A stretch of 64,000 nucleotides of DNA. Origin: Spinacia oleracea. Its lineage: Eukaryota > Streptophyta > Magnoliopsida > Caryophyllales > Amaranthaceae. The position numbers were made by a program, and so were the translations under genes. The stretch lies in assembly GCF_020520425.1 (NCBI RefSeq), contig NC_079489.1, positions 16,144,001 to 16,208,000 on the forward strand, read 5' to 3'. This document shows positions 11,848-23,100 of this stretch, in pieces (the stretch's first letter is position 1; the number at the start of each line of letters is the position of its first letter). The notes beneath the pieces are model-generated. The model did no database searches and was not told the origin of the DNA. It was given only the letters and a program-made list of their open reading frames with translations.

Positions 11848-14747
11848 TCAAGGACGTTGCCGCTTCAGAGTTTGACTTATTACAGGTAGACCGTATTTCT
11901 TGTACAAGCCCAGGAGATCCTTTCTTGAGAAATTATGATACAAATCCTCCTCTTTCTTGTCTTCCATATGTTTCAAACAATGCATCAAAGTGTAAACCTG
12001 AGGCCAAAATCAGCAGTAATGTTCAAGTAGTATAATGAATGTCACTCACCAACCATTAATCACAATTACATATGAAAAAGAACCCCAAGCAACTCTACTT
12101 CCAGATGTACTAGAGATTTAGGCTCCTTTAAAAAAAACGTTGAAACAAGCACAGCCTTAGTGGAACGTTGGTCAGCAGTTCTCTTAGAAAGAGAAATCTA
12201 GGTTTTGATTCGTTTTCAAGGAAATATGATTTATGACGTTAAAAAATAAATAAAGAAGAACTAACAGCCCGTCTGGTATGCAATAACAGAAGGTGGAAAT
12301 TGTATTAGCCATTTAAATGTAATTTTGCAAGGAAAGTCTCATGCATCCGTCCAAAATAAGACAACTCTATCCTCAAGTCGATGGTTTCTAAATAAATTTT
12401 CGTTATCACCATTGAAGAGGCGGTTTTGAGTGGCAACAGAATTATTTGAAGAACAATTCATACTTGGAGACGGAGAAGATTATCATAGAAATTTCCAAAG
12501 GACTTTCCTTACTAAATTAGACATAAACTTATTACAACCACTGGCATTTATTACCACCTATCAAACAGAAACTAAGTGGAACAATCAAATTAGCTTATGT
12601 CTTTCCAATCACAGACCAGATATTGCATTTATGTATCCTGCAACTATTTCCTTTTTACCCAGCAGAAAGAAAAAGTAGGAAACGTTACTGCTAGAACAAC
12701 ACCAAATTATATTTTTTCACTTAGCAAACTGTAAAGAGCTCTTTAGTCTCTACACAACTATAATTTTTCATTACAAACAAAGAGATTAGCAAGATATAAA
12801 TAACATTCCATTGCAAACTTTACTATGCAACCAAATAAAGGTAAATCCGTACATAGAAATAGTTTGACCAAGAGAAAATAGCTGATATTAACATGAGATA
12901 GCTCAACGAGAATGGGATTCGTGAATTACAATATCTAGCTGGACAGAAATGACTGTGCAAACTGTGTTTTAACTACAAGCGGCCTCCAATGAAGCAAAGA
13001 AGAGGTATAGATCGTGCACGCACACAAAATCACATATGAGCCGAAGCATCAAGAACCAATAGACATCTAAAGGTACCTAAACACTCAACACCTGAGGTTC
13101 CATCTCCTCATACTCTCATAGGTTATCCCCCTTTCCTTTGAAGTACATTGAGGTTACCTTTTTTTATCCCCGTTTATATTAATATGAGATACCAAAAGTT
13201 GTGGACAAGTGTTATATCTATTATTCGAAAAACGCCACATACAACCTTAGCATGTTCCATTCAAAGCATAAAGTAAACCAAACATTGTGATTGAGTGATC
13301 CCTAGTATAGCAAGCAATATATAGAATACAGATAGTATCAAAAGGTATCCTTCCAAAACGAACTGGCCTTGCCGTTTCTAATTTTCTTCTTCATAAAGCA
13401 TTGTCATTAAGGCTTTGTTTGATAGGGCGTAAAACATTTTCATGGAAAACGATTTTCCCCTTTTCAATTATTTTACGTTGTTTGGTTGGGTAAGGGATGG
13501 AAAACAATTTTCCATGACTCCCTCAAAGGCGGAAAACCCTTTTCCATTTGAAAGGAAGGAAACCTCTTTCCTTCTTTCCTCCTTACCTCCCTCTCCTTTC
13601 TTCCCCTCAATCATCACCATCTTCTCCCATTTTCCTTTAAGGTACCAAAGAAAGGAAAACTAATTTGGTATTGTGTTTTCCATTTAAAAATGTTTTCCAT
13701 GGAAAATCGTTTTACAATGAAAATGTTTTACCCCCTACCAAACGGAGCCTAAGGGCACGCTTGGGTTGGGTGTAATGGATTATGGGGGTAATAAAAGTCA
13801 AACCATCATAATGAAAGGACAATGAAGGTAAATTTAGGTGGTTGCAAGGAGGGCGGTGTGGTGGTATTGTGATGAGAAGTTGTGGTAGTGGTGGTGTTGT
13901 GAGGAGAAGGGAGGAAGGGGGAAGTAATTACCCCCTAAATGAGGGTAATAATCACCCTAGTGGGATGGTGGGTAACTATTTCCCCCATGACGAGGGTATT
14001 TGTTTCCCCTTTCCTTTTATTTTCTTCTTGCCAACACTAGCTTGTTCCCTTTGCCACCACTTCATCTCCTCATCATCACCTTCAATTACCTTAGTTTGAC
14101 TTTTATTATTCCTTTAATACATTACCCTCAATCCAAGCATGCCCTAAGTGATTCCTATATTTACATGCAAATGTAAACTACATCTTTTTTCTCCTTTTTG
14201 TTTAGTTACTACAATAGTCAATTTTATAAGAACTGAATCGTCTTTGAACTCGAAACTAAGTTAAAACTTTTATTAGCATTATCATAAATCATTATCCCCA
14301 CTGAACTACAAAAAATGCAATTCAAGAAGCATAAATACCAAAAATAAAAAATAATCACACCAAGCTTCTCGCTACCAGAAAAAACAATATAACAAATAAC
14401 AAACTCAAATAAACTACGATTAGGGTGAAAATTGGGCAATTTTACAGAAAATGCAAACCTTGTTTCCCCTGTAAAAGTGATGATTGATGCTTTAATTTCC
14501 CTCTCTTAGCAACTTGAGCTTGAAACTGAACAATAGATTCAAAAAAAACCCCGAAAAATTCAAATTCTGCAATCCTACCAAAATCAGTTATTTTTAAAAA
14601 TCGAACTCTCAATTAAATTTTAAACAGGAAAATTTCCCAATTTCCTTTGCATTTCAATTTTCTGGAAAAGAAAAATCAACACAATCTAAGCTCAAATTGA
14701 ACGAAAAGAAGAAAATTTAACAAATTAAAGGTACCTGATCGAATCAT
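11848..14747 (-). CDS. Minus-strand multi-exon gene, unrecognised product (partial model)
   Basis: Three segments with good splice signals read as protein on the minus strand. Exon 1 holds ATG at 14747-14745 and MIRS plus one base, with donor after 14735. Exon 2 (14566-14459) follows a TTGCAG acceptor, keeps the frame (EFEFFGVFFESIVQFQAQVA and on to LLQGKQ) and ends at a CAAG|GT donor. The last exon (11997-11848) follows a CCTCAG acceptor and encodes 49 residues, including EDLYHNFSRKDLLGLYKKYG and ending KRQRP then TGA. Exon 2 ends in phase 1 while the last exon is open in phase 0, so at least one exon between them is missing from this model. The alternative is that exons 1 and 2 are untranslated leader and a 45-residue protein starts at the ATG inside the last exon. 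I do not recognise the family. The large intron carries two Harbinger MITEs. Confidence 0.4.
13411..13749. mobile_element. PIF/Harbinger-type MITE (339 bp), TSD TAA
   Basis: Terminal inverted repeats of about 48 bp start GGCTTTGTTTGATAGGGCGT on the left and, read from the right end, GGCTCCGTTTGGTAGGGGGT. The target-site duplication is TAA at 13408-13410 and 13750-13752, the TWA type of Harbinger. No coding capacity. It abuts the next MITE and shares the TAA between them. Confidence 0.75.
13753..14144. mobile_element. PIF/Harbinger-type MITE (392 bp), TSD TAA
   Basis: Inverted ends of about 50 bp (GGGCACGCTTGGGTTGGGTG on the left; GGGCATGCTTGGATTGAGGG read from the right) enclose a non-coding core. 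TAA flanks both sides (13750-13752 and 14145-14147). The left TAA is also the right TSD of the preceding MITE, so one element inserted into the target site of the other. An end of the same family occurs at 55023-55079. Confidence 0.8.
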
Positions 14748-17700
14748 ATTTACGGAAATTGCGAGAAGCTTTCGAATAAAATTACAGATTATACAGATGA
14801 GAGGAGAGAGAAAGAGTGTCAAAGGGAATTCCAAGGCGAGGTCTGAGGACTGACGACGGTGTTTTTTTTTGGTTTAGGGAGAAAAAATATAGGGAATTAA
14901 CCGTATAAACGGCTTTTATTTCTGATTCTCTGATGTATTGGTATTGGTATTGGTATTGGTATTAGGCCTGTGCAAAATTTGGTCCGGACCGAAAAATTAG
15001 GCCGGACCGGACCGTACCAGATCGGATCGAACTGGACCGTTTTTTTTCGGTCCGGTGTTCGAGTCTTCCAAAATGAAAAATCGGTCTTCGATCCGATCCG
15101 GTCCAAACCCGAAAAAAAACCGGACCGGACCGAAGACCGATTTTTAAAATAATTTTTTTTAAAAAGATAATTATGCTGCCGTGTTGCCTGCATAATGCGG
15201 ATTTGTGGATTTGCCGTTATTAAAAAGATTTTAAGCTTTTAAAAAACTGCAAGCACTTCATCATAACCCTAACTCTCCACGCTATTCATCTTTTTCTCTG
15301 CCTCTTTGCTTCTTTATAGGTTGGTATTTACATATGCTTGTCAATTTGTTTATCAATTTCATCTCAATTCCTTAAAAGTGGTAAGCATTACTTAATTTTT
15401 CTCTATTCCTTCATGTTCCTTCAATTTCTTGCCTTTCTGTTTTTTTCTTAATGGTCTAGTTTGTTGTTTTGCTGTTTTGATTTCCTGCCTTCTACGTTGT
15501 AAATCAAATGTAGTAACATATAAAGAGTACGAGTATTATTCATGGACGAAGGGAGCCCAAATACCTGTTATTTATACTTAAGAATGGTGACTACTGCATG
15601 AATCCTGCAAGCTCCACCATACTTGAACGGTTTTAATGGTAGTTTGTCACTTTGTTGTTTTAATGAATGTAATTATGTAAATATTTAATTGCCAATTGTG
15701 ATCAGTTCTGAATTTTGACTCATTGAATTATGAGTAATTGAGTACTCCATATTCGGTTTGAGTTCTTTTACTTTGAGTTTGACTGAAAATAGTGACTTAG
15801 TGATATGATATCCGACTTGTTACTGCCTTATTGGCTTGTGAGTTGTGGCTTTTAGGATTTATGTAATCGTCTCTTCCCAATTTAATATGGCTTAAATTTT
15901 TATCTCAAATTCTAATATACTTTCCACACATGATCTCTAATTTCGTATATAATATTTGATCCAATGTCTTATCTTCTACTTTTTTGTTTAATATGCAAAT
16001 GAGCCGGAAGTCAATTGAAAGTGGAGTATTAAATTGAAATATAAGAGATACAACATACAACAGGTGGAAAAAATAGAGATAATGTATAGGCAATCTATAC
16101 ACTATAGCAGACTAAACCATGAATGCATATGTATATTCTTGTTAGATTCATAGTAATAAGATTATGCATAGTAATAAGATCTTTGTTTAGTTCTGTATAT
16201 TCTTGTTAGATTCATTTAATTTTTTAATTACTATTTAAAATTTTCAACGTAACATCCATTTGATATAAGTAGTAGGAATTAAATCCGTTGCCTTAGCCCT
16301 TAGGTACTCAATATAGTTTTCTAATATATTAATAATATTCTAATATTCCTTTATTTATATTCTTCTCTTACAGATGGCAGGTCCTACAAAAAGAAGTAAA
16401 AGATCATTTTCCGAGTCCGAAACTCAAGAATAAATTGCAGAAGTACAAGATGATAATAGTAGTGAGTCTCAAGATGATGACCTTGTAGAGATAAAGGACC
16501 AAAAAGTGAAAGCTTTGTTACCACCAAGACAAAAAATGGTGGGAAGATAATACATTGAGGGCTCAAAAGGGAGGAGAGCTGACTATTGGGTGCATTTTTG
16601 GGAGTACATGGAGAAAGGTAAAAATAGAGCTGAGTGTAAGTATTGTGAAAATGTAACTTTTGCTTGTGATGTTCGTTCTAATGGCTCTAAAATGTGAAAT
16701 ATCATTGGGAAAGATGTCCTACTAATCCTACAAATAAGTCTAAAATGAAAGGTAGACAAACTGAATTGGTGTTTGACATTGACAGTGAAGGAGGAGAATC
16801 AAAAGTTAAAAATTGGGTTTTGAATGTCAAAGATGTTAGAGATGCAGTTACTTACATGATCATAGTAGATGAATTACCTTTTCGTCATGTGGAGAAACCT
16901 GGATTCAGACATCTTATGGCAACTTGTTGTCCTAAATTTCATATACCATCACGTTTTACTATTGCACGTGATTGTTTGCAGCTTTATGGGAAAGAAAAGA
17001 CAAATTTAAAGGAGCTTTTACGAATGAAATGTCAAAGAGTTTCTATTACAACTGATACATGGACAAGTATTCAGAAAATCAATTACATGTGTCTCACTGC
17101 TCATTTTATTGATGATGATTGGAAGTTGCATAAAAAGATTTTGAATTTTTGTCCTATTTTTAGCCACAAAGGTAAGGCTATTGCTAAAGATGTAGAGGAA
17201 TGTTTGTTTGATTGGGGTTTAGATGATAAATTATTTACCGTGACTGTGGATAATGCAAGTTCTAATGATGTTGCATGTCTAGAATTGAAAAAAATGATGC
17301 AAAGAAAATCAACATGCATTGGTAACGGGGATTACTTGCATATGAGGTGTGTTGCGCATATCATTAATAGGGGTGAGCAAAAAATTCGGGTACCCGGTAC
17401 CAGACCCGGAACTGGTAAAGACCCGCCGGGTCCAGAACCGGAATTGGAAATGTTGGGACCGGTTCCGGATCCAAAAATCAGGACCCGGTCTTAACCGGTT
17501 CCGGTACCGGTTCCTAGAATTTTGGACCCGTTTTCCACCGGGTACCCGGTAGAACCGGTTCCATAACCATAAATTTGTTTTTTTTTTTGTTTTTTTCTGC
17601 TGTCTATTGAACTATTGGATACTTCATAAAAATGAAGCCCAACCCATTACTCATATATGTAATCTAAATATTCATTCTCACAAACTCACATACACTAACC

Positions 17701-17833
17701 CTAGATTTTCTCACCCATCCGCCACCACTATCATCTTCAACCTCCAAGTTTTAATTTCCAACATCTCACCATCGGTCACTTGGATCTTCGAAGCTTCGAA
17801 GCTAAATTTTGTTTGCTGCTAGCTGGTCATATG

Positions 17834-18353
17834 TGTTGTGGGATCTTTTGCGGTGCTGACGTGGCACGCGTTCCTCGGAGGTATCAAGTATGACCTGGCA
17901 CGAACTTCTGGCAACCTGCAAAACAAGAATCTTCCCGTAGGAATATTCCCTCCGATGCTTAAGTAAGTATAAGCTAGAGAGATAAGTAATTTGTAGAGAG
18001 AAGTCAGAGCAAAGATAAGTTTTTGTTGGTGGGAATGAATTGAATGCCCTTTTACCTTGGGATCTGAGCTATTTATAGTGCTAGGGTTTCTTGGGGACTG
18101 TGCCCTCAACCCTAGCTGTGGGGTGTGTGCCCCTTGGGGATTTAGGACACGTGGCATTTGGCCCGCAATGATGAGCCTTTTACCATTTGGACCTACCTTC
18201 TCAGAGAGGATGGGCCTTTCAAAATGGGGTTATGTTCTTATTTCGTTTGGGTACCAAGGTTTGGGCCTTCTTTCTAGGTTTGGGCCCAGCTGACCGGTAT
18301 TGATCGTTGTATCCTCTTTGGGCTTTGTGGTGGAGATATTCAAGCCCACATCA
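17834..18353 (-). mobile_element. Solo LTR (520 bp), TSD ATATG
   Basis: The ends are TGTTGTGGG and CCCACATCA, imperfect inverted repeats of TG..CA type. A perfect 5-bp target-site duplication ATATG lies at 17829-17833 and 18354-18358. A TATAAATAG box occurs on the minus strand at about 18067-18075, so the LTR reads leftward. No internal retroelement sequence remains, as expected after LTR-LTR recombination. Confidence 0.85.
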
Positions 18354-18450
18354 ATATGGTGTTTCACATCTCCTCTTCAGTTCACTCACCTTTATATTCG
18401 AAGTACAAAAATCAAAATAAAACAACATATTTTTGTTTTATTAACTAGTA

Positions 18451-18812
18451 CTCCATCCGAATCTAAATGTTATTCCCGTTTCCTTTTTTAGTGTCCCAAA
18501 ATAATCTTCCCATTTCTTTTATTTCCTTTTTAATCTCTTCTTTGTAATTTTAACTTTGTAATTCTATTGGTTTATCAATAAAAAAAACCTTGTAGTCTCA
18601 TTGGTTGGTTTAAGTTTGGATGGATTAATGAGTTGGCATTTATATTCCTTAAATTCTATTGGTTCAACTATTTTGTTTTCTTGTGAAAATGGAATCAAAA
18701 AGCAACAATTCCCCATAAAACTACATTAATAATTGTTAATCTTATAATGTTTCTTTTACCTTAATAACCACGTAAAATGACAAACGGGAATAACATTTAG
18801 GTACGGAGGGAG
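18451..18812. mobile_element. Stowaway MITE (362 bp)
   Basis: The inverted ends read CTCCATCCGAATCTAAATGT on the left and CTCCCTCCGTACCTAAATGT read from the right. They are flanked by TA (18449-18450 and 18813-18814). This is the Tc1/mariner-related Stowaway type. It lies inside the non-autonomous hAT element. Confidence 0.85.
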
Positions 18813-20152
18813 TATGTTTGATGCAAATCACAGAGTGTTTCAAGGCCAAAATTTATTGCAAAAAATGAATCTTATCAAATGATGCTATTGGAGCATAATT
18901 ACGGATAAATATTCTATATTTTTTGATTTAATCTTGCACTTGTTTATAAATCTCTTGAATTCTTGTGAAAACTAATTTTATTTAAACCAAAAAAATGGAT
19001 AAAAAGAGTTTTTAATAAACTAAGCGGGTACCCGGAACCGGAACCGGTTCCCACTGGTTCTGGGACCGGTTCCTCAAATCTTGGACCCGATCATAAGCGG
19101 GTCCGGGACCGGTTCCAAAAACTAGGAACCGGTGTTGACCGGTTCCGGGGCCGGTTCCTTAAAATTTGACCGGGTACCCGGTCCCGCTCACCCCTAATCA
19201 TTAATCTTATAGTGTGGGATGGGCTGAAAAATAACAAGAAATTTATTGATAAAGTTAGATATGCTGTGAAATTTGTTAAGAGTTCTCCTTCTAGGTTGAA
19301 ACTATTTAAAGATCTTGCTGAAAAGTATGTGCGGAGCCAGTTATCACCTTCTTTAGATGTTCCTACTAGATGGAACTCTACATTTGACATGTTAGATAGA
19401 GCCTTGAAGTTTCGTGATATTTTTTTGAGGATGGATATTCCAACTAATCCCCAACTAGATTCTACATTGGAAGTTGAGCTTGATGGAGATGATAATGAAG
19501 ATCCTATTGAATTACAATTTGAAATGGAAAATGCAGGGGCTCCCTCAGAAAATGATTGGAAGGTATGTGAAGGGTTTGCTTTATTTCTGAAGGAGTTTAA
19601 GACATTGACTGAACAAGTTTCTGGCTCATTGTATGTGACTAGCAATTCAACATTCTTTTTTATTGCACGTGCTTTAGATCAATTAAATAAGTGGATGGCT
19701 AGTGATAATATTGATTTTAAGAGAATGGCTACAACAATGAAAAAGAAGTTTGATAAATATTGGGGACAACTTGAGAAGATGAATGTGTTAATATACATGG
19801 GGGCTACATGCCCATAATCGTCTCTTGGTTGAAGAAGAACGCCGATCCCAAGACACAAATGGTACGTCATCAAGTTTTGTCGTGCACCAACCAACCCCCA
19901 CCGTCGTATCACCACAGCTGCACCAACCACCGCGAAATCCTGGAGGAGGTGGTGGTGGCATAGGTGGTGGCGGTTGGAGCAGGTATCGTGGTGGCCGCGG
20001 TAAGGGTCGTGGAAGGGGTAATGGCAGCCAACATCAGCCTGCCCAACAACAAATGGGCGCCCAGCCACAACAATGGACCGACCCACCACATGGCACTTGG
20101 TCAGCCTCATCTCAACAAGGGCAGTGGGTCCAACAATCGGTGCCTGGCCCAT

Positions 20153-23100
20153 TGTAACACCCCGACAATTCCCTTTTTCTAAAATGACCATTTTTATAAA
20201 TATAACTATAGAGAATTATCAAAGTATTATCGCCCGTGTGAAAACGTAACGGCTTATTCAGAATTTTGCAGCGGAAAACATAAAACTAACTTTTAGGTTC
20301 ATAAATAATCGATTACATACTAAATCCAAAAACCAATCAACGAAAATAAGGAAATATAAATAGTACGACAAGTTTCAAGTCCAAATTAATAAACCAAGTC
20401 ACTTAGCAAACAAAACTAAATACAAGCTCTCTCATCCCGATCCCAATGATGCATCATCTTCAAACCTGTAGATGGCAACGCTTATTGATCCTTAGAGACA
20501 GCTCACCAAAATGGGTCATCACAGGATCAATAAGGCATAGCCATGATCAACACACACAAACAAAGCACGTAATCAGCAAAGCTGAGTACTACATACTAAA
20601 TCAATAATAATCCTAATATGATTCTATTAAACGATCAATCCTAACATGATACTAATAAAACATAAATAAGGGCAGACAAAACTTGTTAATTTGACAACCA
20701 CACTTGACTAGACTAGGTTAGACTGGACTAGACTAGGTTAGACTGGACTAGACTTTTATAATAATATTATTATTTTAATTGAGATTGTAACACCCCGACA
20801 ATTCTCTCTTTTCTAAAATAATCTTTTAATATAAAACGTAGAGAATTATCAAGGCATTATCGCCCGTGTGAAAACGTAACGGCTTATTCAGAATTTTGCA
20901 GCGGAAAACATAAAACTAACTTTAGGTTTATAAATAATCGATTACAGATTTAGTCCCCAAAAATCATCCAACGAAAATAAGGAAATATAAATAGTACGAC
21001 AAGTTTAAAGTCCCAATTAACAAACCCAAGTTAACTTAGCAAATCAAAACTAAATACAAGCTCTCTATTCCCGATCCCAATGATGCAACATCTTCAAACC
21101 TGCAGATGGACAATGCTTATTGATCCTTAGAGACTGCTCACCAAAGATTGGGTCATCACAGGATCAATAAGGCATAGCCATGATCAACATGCACAAGCAA
21201 AAGCACGTAATCAGCAAAGCTGAGTACTACATACTAAAACAATAATAATCCTAACATGATACTATTGAACGAACACACCTAACATGGTACTAATAAAACA
21301 CGAGTAAGGGTAGACAAAACATGTTAATTTGACGACAACACTTTACTAGGCTAGGCTACACTGGACTAGACTTTTACAACAATAACATTATTTTAATTGA
21401 AATAGTCAATGGACTGAGTTGCTACTAGAAACTTCTTCTTCTTCACTAAGGAAGACGAGGTACGGGCGCGACTCCGTAAACCCCAATGACCTGCGATATC
21501 GAGGGACTTTTAAATAAAAATAGAACCGGTGATCAATCCGGCCCCAGAAAAAGTCATAGGCTACCCATGACCCCAACTCCTGATTGTCCGTCACTTTAGA
21601 CGTGCACAGTCTAAAGCTATTGCTACTCATTTTCACTTTACATGACTTAACTTTTAATACTTGGTTATGACTCATCAAACATAAATATTATATTCAACAA
21701 GTAAACACAACTTCTTTTATCTTTGAATTAAACAAGTGATCACAACGTTCAACCAAGAGCCAATTCCAACTATTTTAATCCTTCCTTTATCCATATTTAA
21801 AAACCTTTATTAGGTATAAGGTTCAACTACCAAACAAGGTCCTCGGCCCTTATAAAGTAGTGAAAATCTAAAGAGGAACAACGATCAATAAAGATCTAAA
21901 CCAATATTAAATACTATAAAGTTCCTCAAAACAACATGCTTGCATCAATATTCCATGCTAACATGATTCAATTCTTATAAATAAAGTTCTATGCTCAGCG
22001 CATTAATTCAACGACATTGAACATGAAATTCCAACATAAACAAGTTCATAAATATATTCATCATATTCTCAATACAACACACATCCAAGCACACAGGTAT
22101 GTACGTACCTTGTGTAAACAAACTGATAGGCCACTTTAACGAATTCAAAAGTCGCCTAAATAGAATTCTCCGCCTAAAACAACCAACAAATATTCTCAAT
22201 CAACTTCTAATCATTCACAACTATACTAACACATTCTAACTACATCTTAAACATATTTAGAACTTTTCTCCAATAACAAAACTTGAATATTTGATTTCCT
22301 AGCATCATAATTATTGAATTAATGATTGAAATTCGTTGAAAACTCTTCAAAGCATCATACTTTAAATTTCCAGCAACATAAACTAATTTCAAACTACTCC
22401 AAAACATAATAAACATGTTTGAAATCATAAAAACAATAACTTTAATAATTCATAAACATCCTACTATGATTTAAAATCATTAAAACCTTAAAATTCATAC
22501 TTTAAATAATTCAAACTCTTATTTCAATCAAATTATATAATCTGAAAATTAATAATTTAATTATGCAAAACATATAAATATGAAATTCATAATTAAATCA
22601 TAAAACTATAAATTTAGTTCAAGAAAACATAAATTAAATTAATAATACATAATTAAAACCTTTACTCATACATGATTAACAAATCTGAAAATAAACTAAT
22701 TTATAATATCAGCATATAATCTGAATTCTAAATATACTCAAAACTAGTAATTTAAATCATGGAAACTTAATTAATTTATTAAAACATAAATATTAATTTA
22801 AATAAATCGAAGGGAAGGAAATAACCAAAGTGGAGACAAGGGAGGCTAGCCGGCGTCGGAATACGCGGCAGCAAGCACGGTGGTCGCGGAGGCCGGTGGG
22901 TGTGCGGTTGCAGCGAGGAAGGCGGTTGGGCGATGGCTGCTGTGCGACAATCAAAGCAAGAGAGTGAGGAGAAGGGCATCGAAAACCAAACAGAAAAAGG
23001 GAGAGACACGAGGGAAGAGAAGGGAGTTACCGGCGGCGGTGAGTGCGAGAAACCGGTGACATGCCGGCTGGTGGTGGTGGCGACAAGCTGGCGGTGGTTG

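Larger units (their letters stand above)
17368..19196. mobile_element. Non-autonomous hAT element (1829 bp) inside hAT transposase
   Basis: The ends are TAGGGGTGAGC and its exact complement GCTCACCCCTA. An 8-bp target-site duplication ATCATTAA lies at 17360-17367 and 19197-19204. Both ends carry about 170-200 bp of CCGGTTCC/GGGTACCCGG-rich subterminal sequence, inverted with respect to each other. There is no transposase. Removing the element and one TSD copy restores the reading frame across the insertion (HIIN then LIVW), which proves the exact borders. The core carries a solo LTR (17834-18353) and a Stowaway (18451-18812). Confidence 0.93.
14963..19796 (+). mobile_element. Decayed autonomous hAT transposon, 3' end missing
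   Basis: The left end starts TAGGCCTGTGCAAAATT, a hAT-like terminus, followed by about 190 bp rich in CCGGACCG motifs as in hAT subterminal regions. A non-coding leader (15160-16370) precedes a BED/hAT transposase pseudogene. The matching right end is not found. The element stops abruptly at about 19796, where a copia gag fragment begins, so the 3' part was lost by deletion or recombination. It is interrupted by the second hAT element at 17368-19196. Confidence 0.6.
16374..19817 (+). pseudogene. hAT transposase with BED zinc finger, disrupted
   Basis: The frame probably starts at ATG 16374, just after a CTTACAG acceptor-like site (MAGPTKRSKRSFSES). A TAA stop follows at about 16430 and another stop near 16547. 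A BED-type zinc finger is recognisable at about 16580-16720 (DYWVHFWEYMEKGKNRAECK, then YCEN) and then shifts frame into the long frame 16694-17367, which holds the typical hAT core with ITTDTWTSIQKINYMCLTAH and HMRCVAHIIN. The coding sequence continues after the inserted element at 19197 with LIVWDGLKNNKKFIDKVRYA and DVPTRWNSTFDMLDRALKFR. It ends at about 19790 in KKFDKYWGQLEKMNVLIY, before the C-terminal dimerisation region, where copia sequence starts. The stops, the frameshift, the insertion and the missing C-terminus make it non-functional. Confidence 0.85.

Noticed and set aside
19679..20191. 170-codon minus-strand frame
   Set aside because: It is the antisense shadow of the glycine/glutamine-rich copia gag; composition is skewed and no family is recognised.
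20698..20755. GACTAGACTAGGTTAGACTG direct repeats
   Set aside because: A short degenerate cluster conserved in all copies of the long LTR; not an independent feature.
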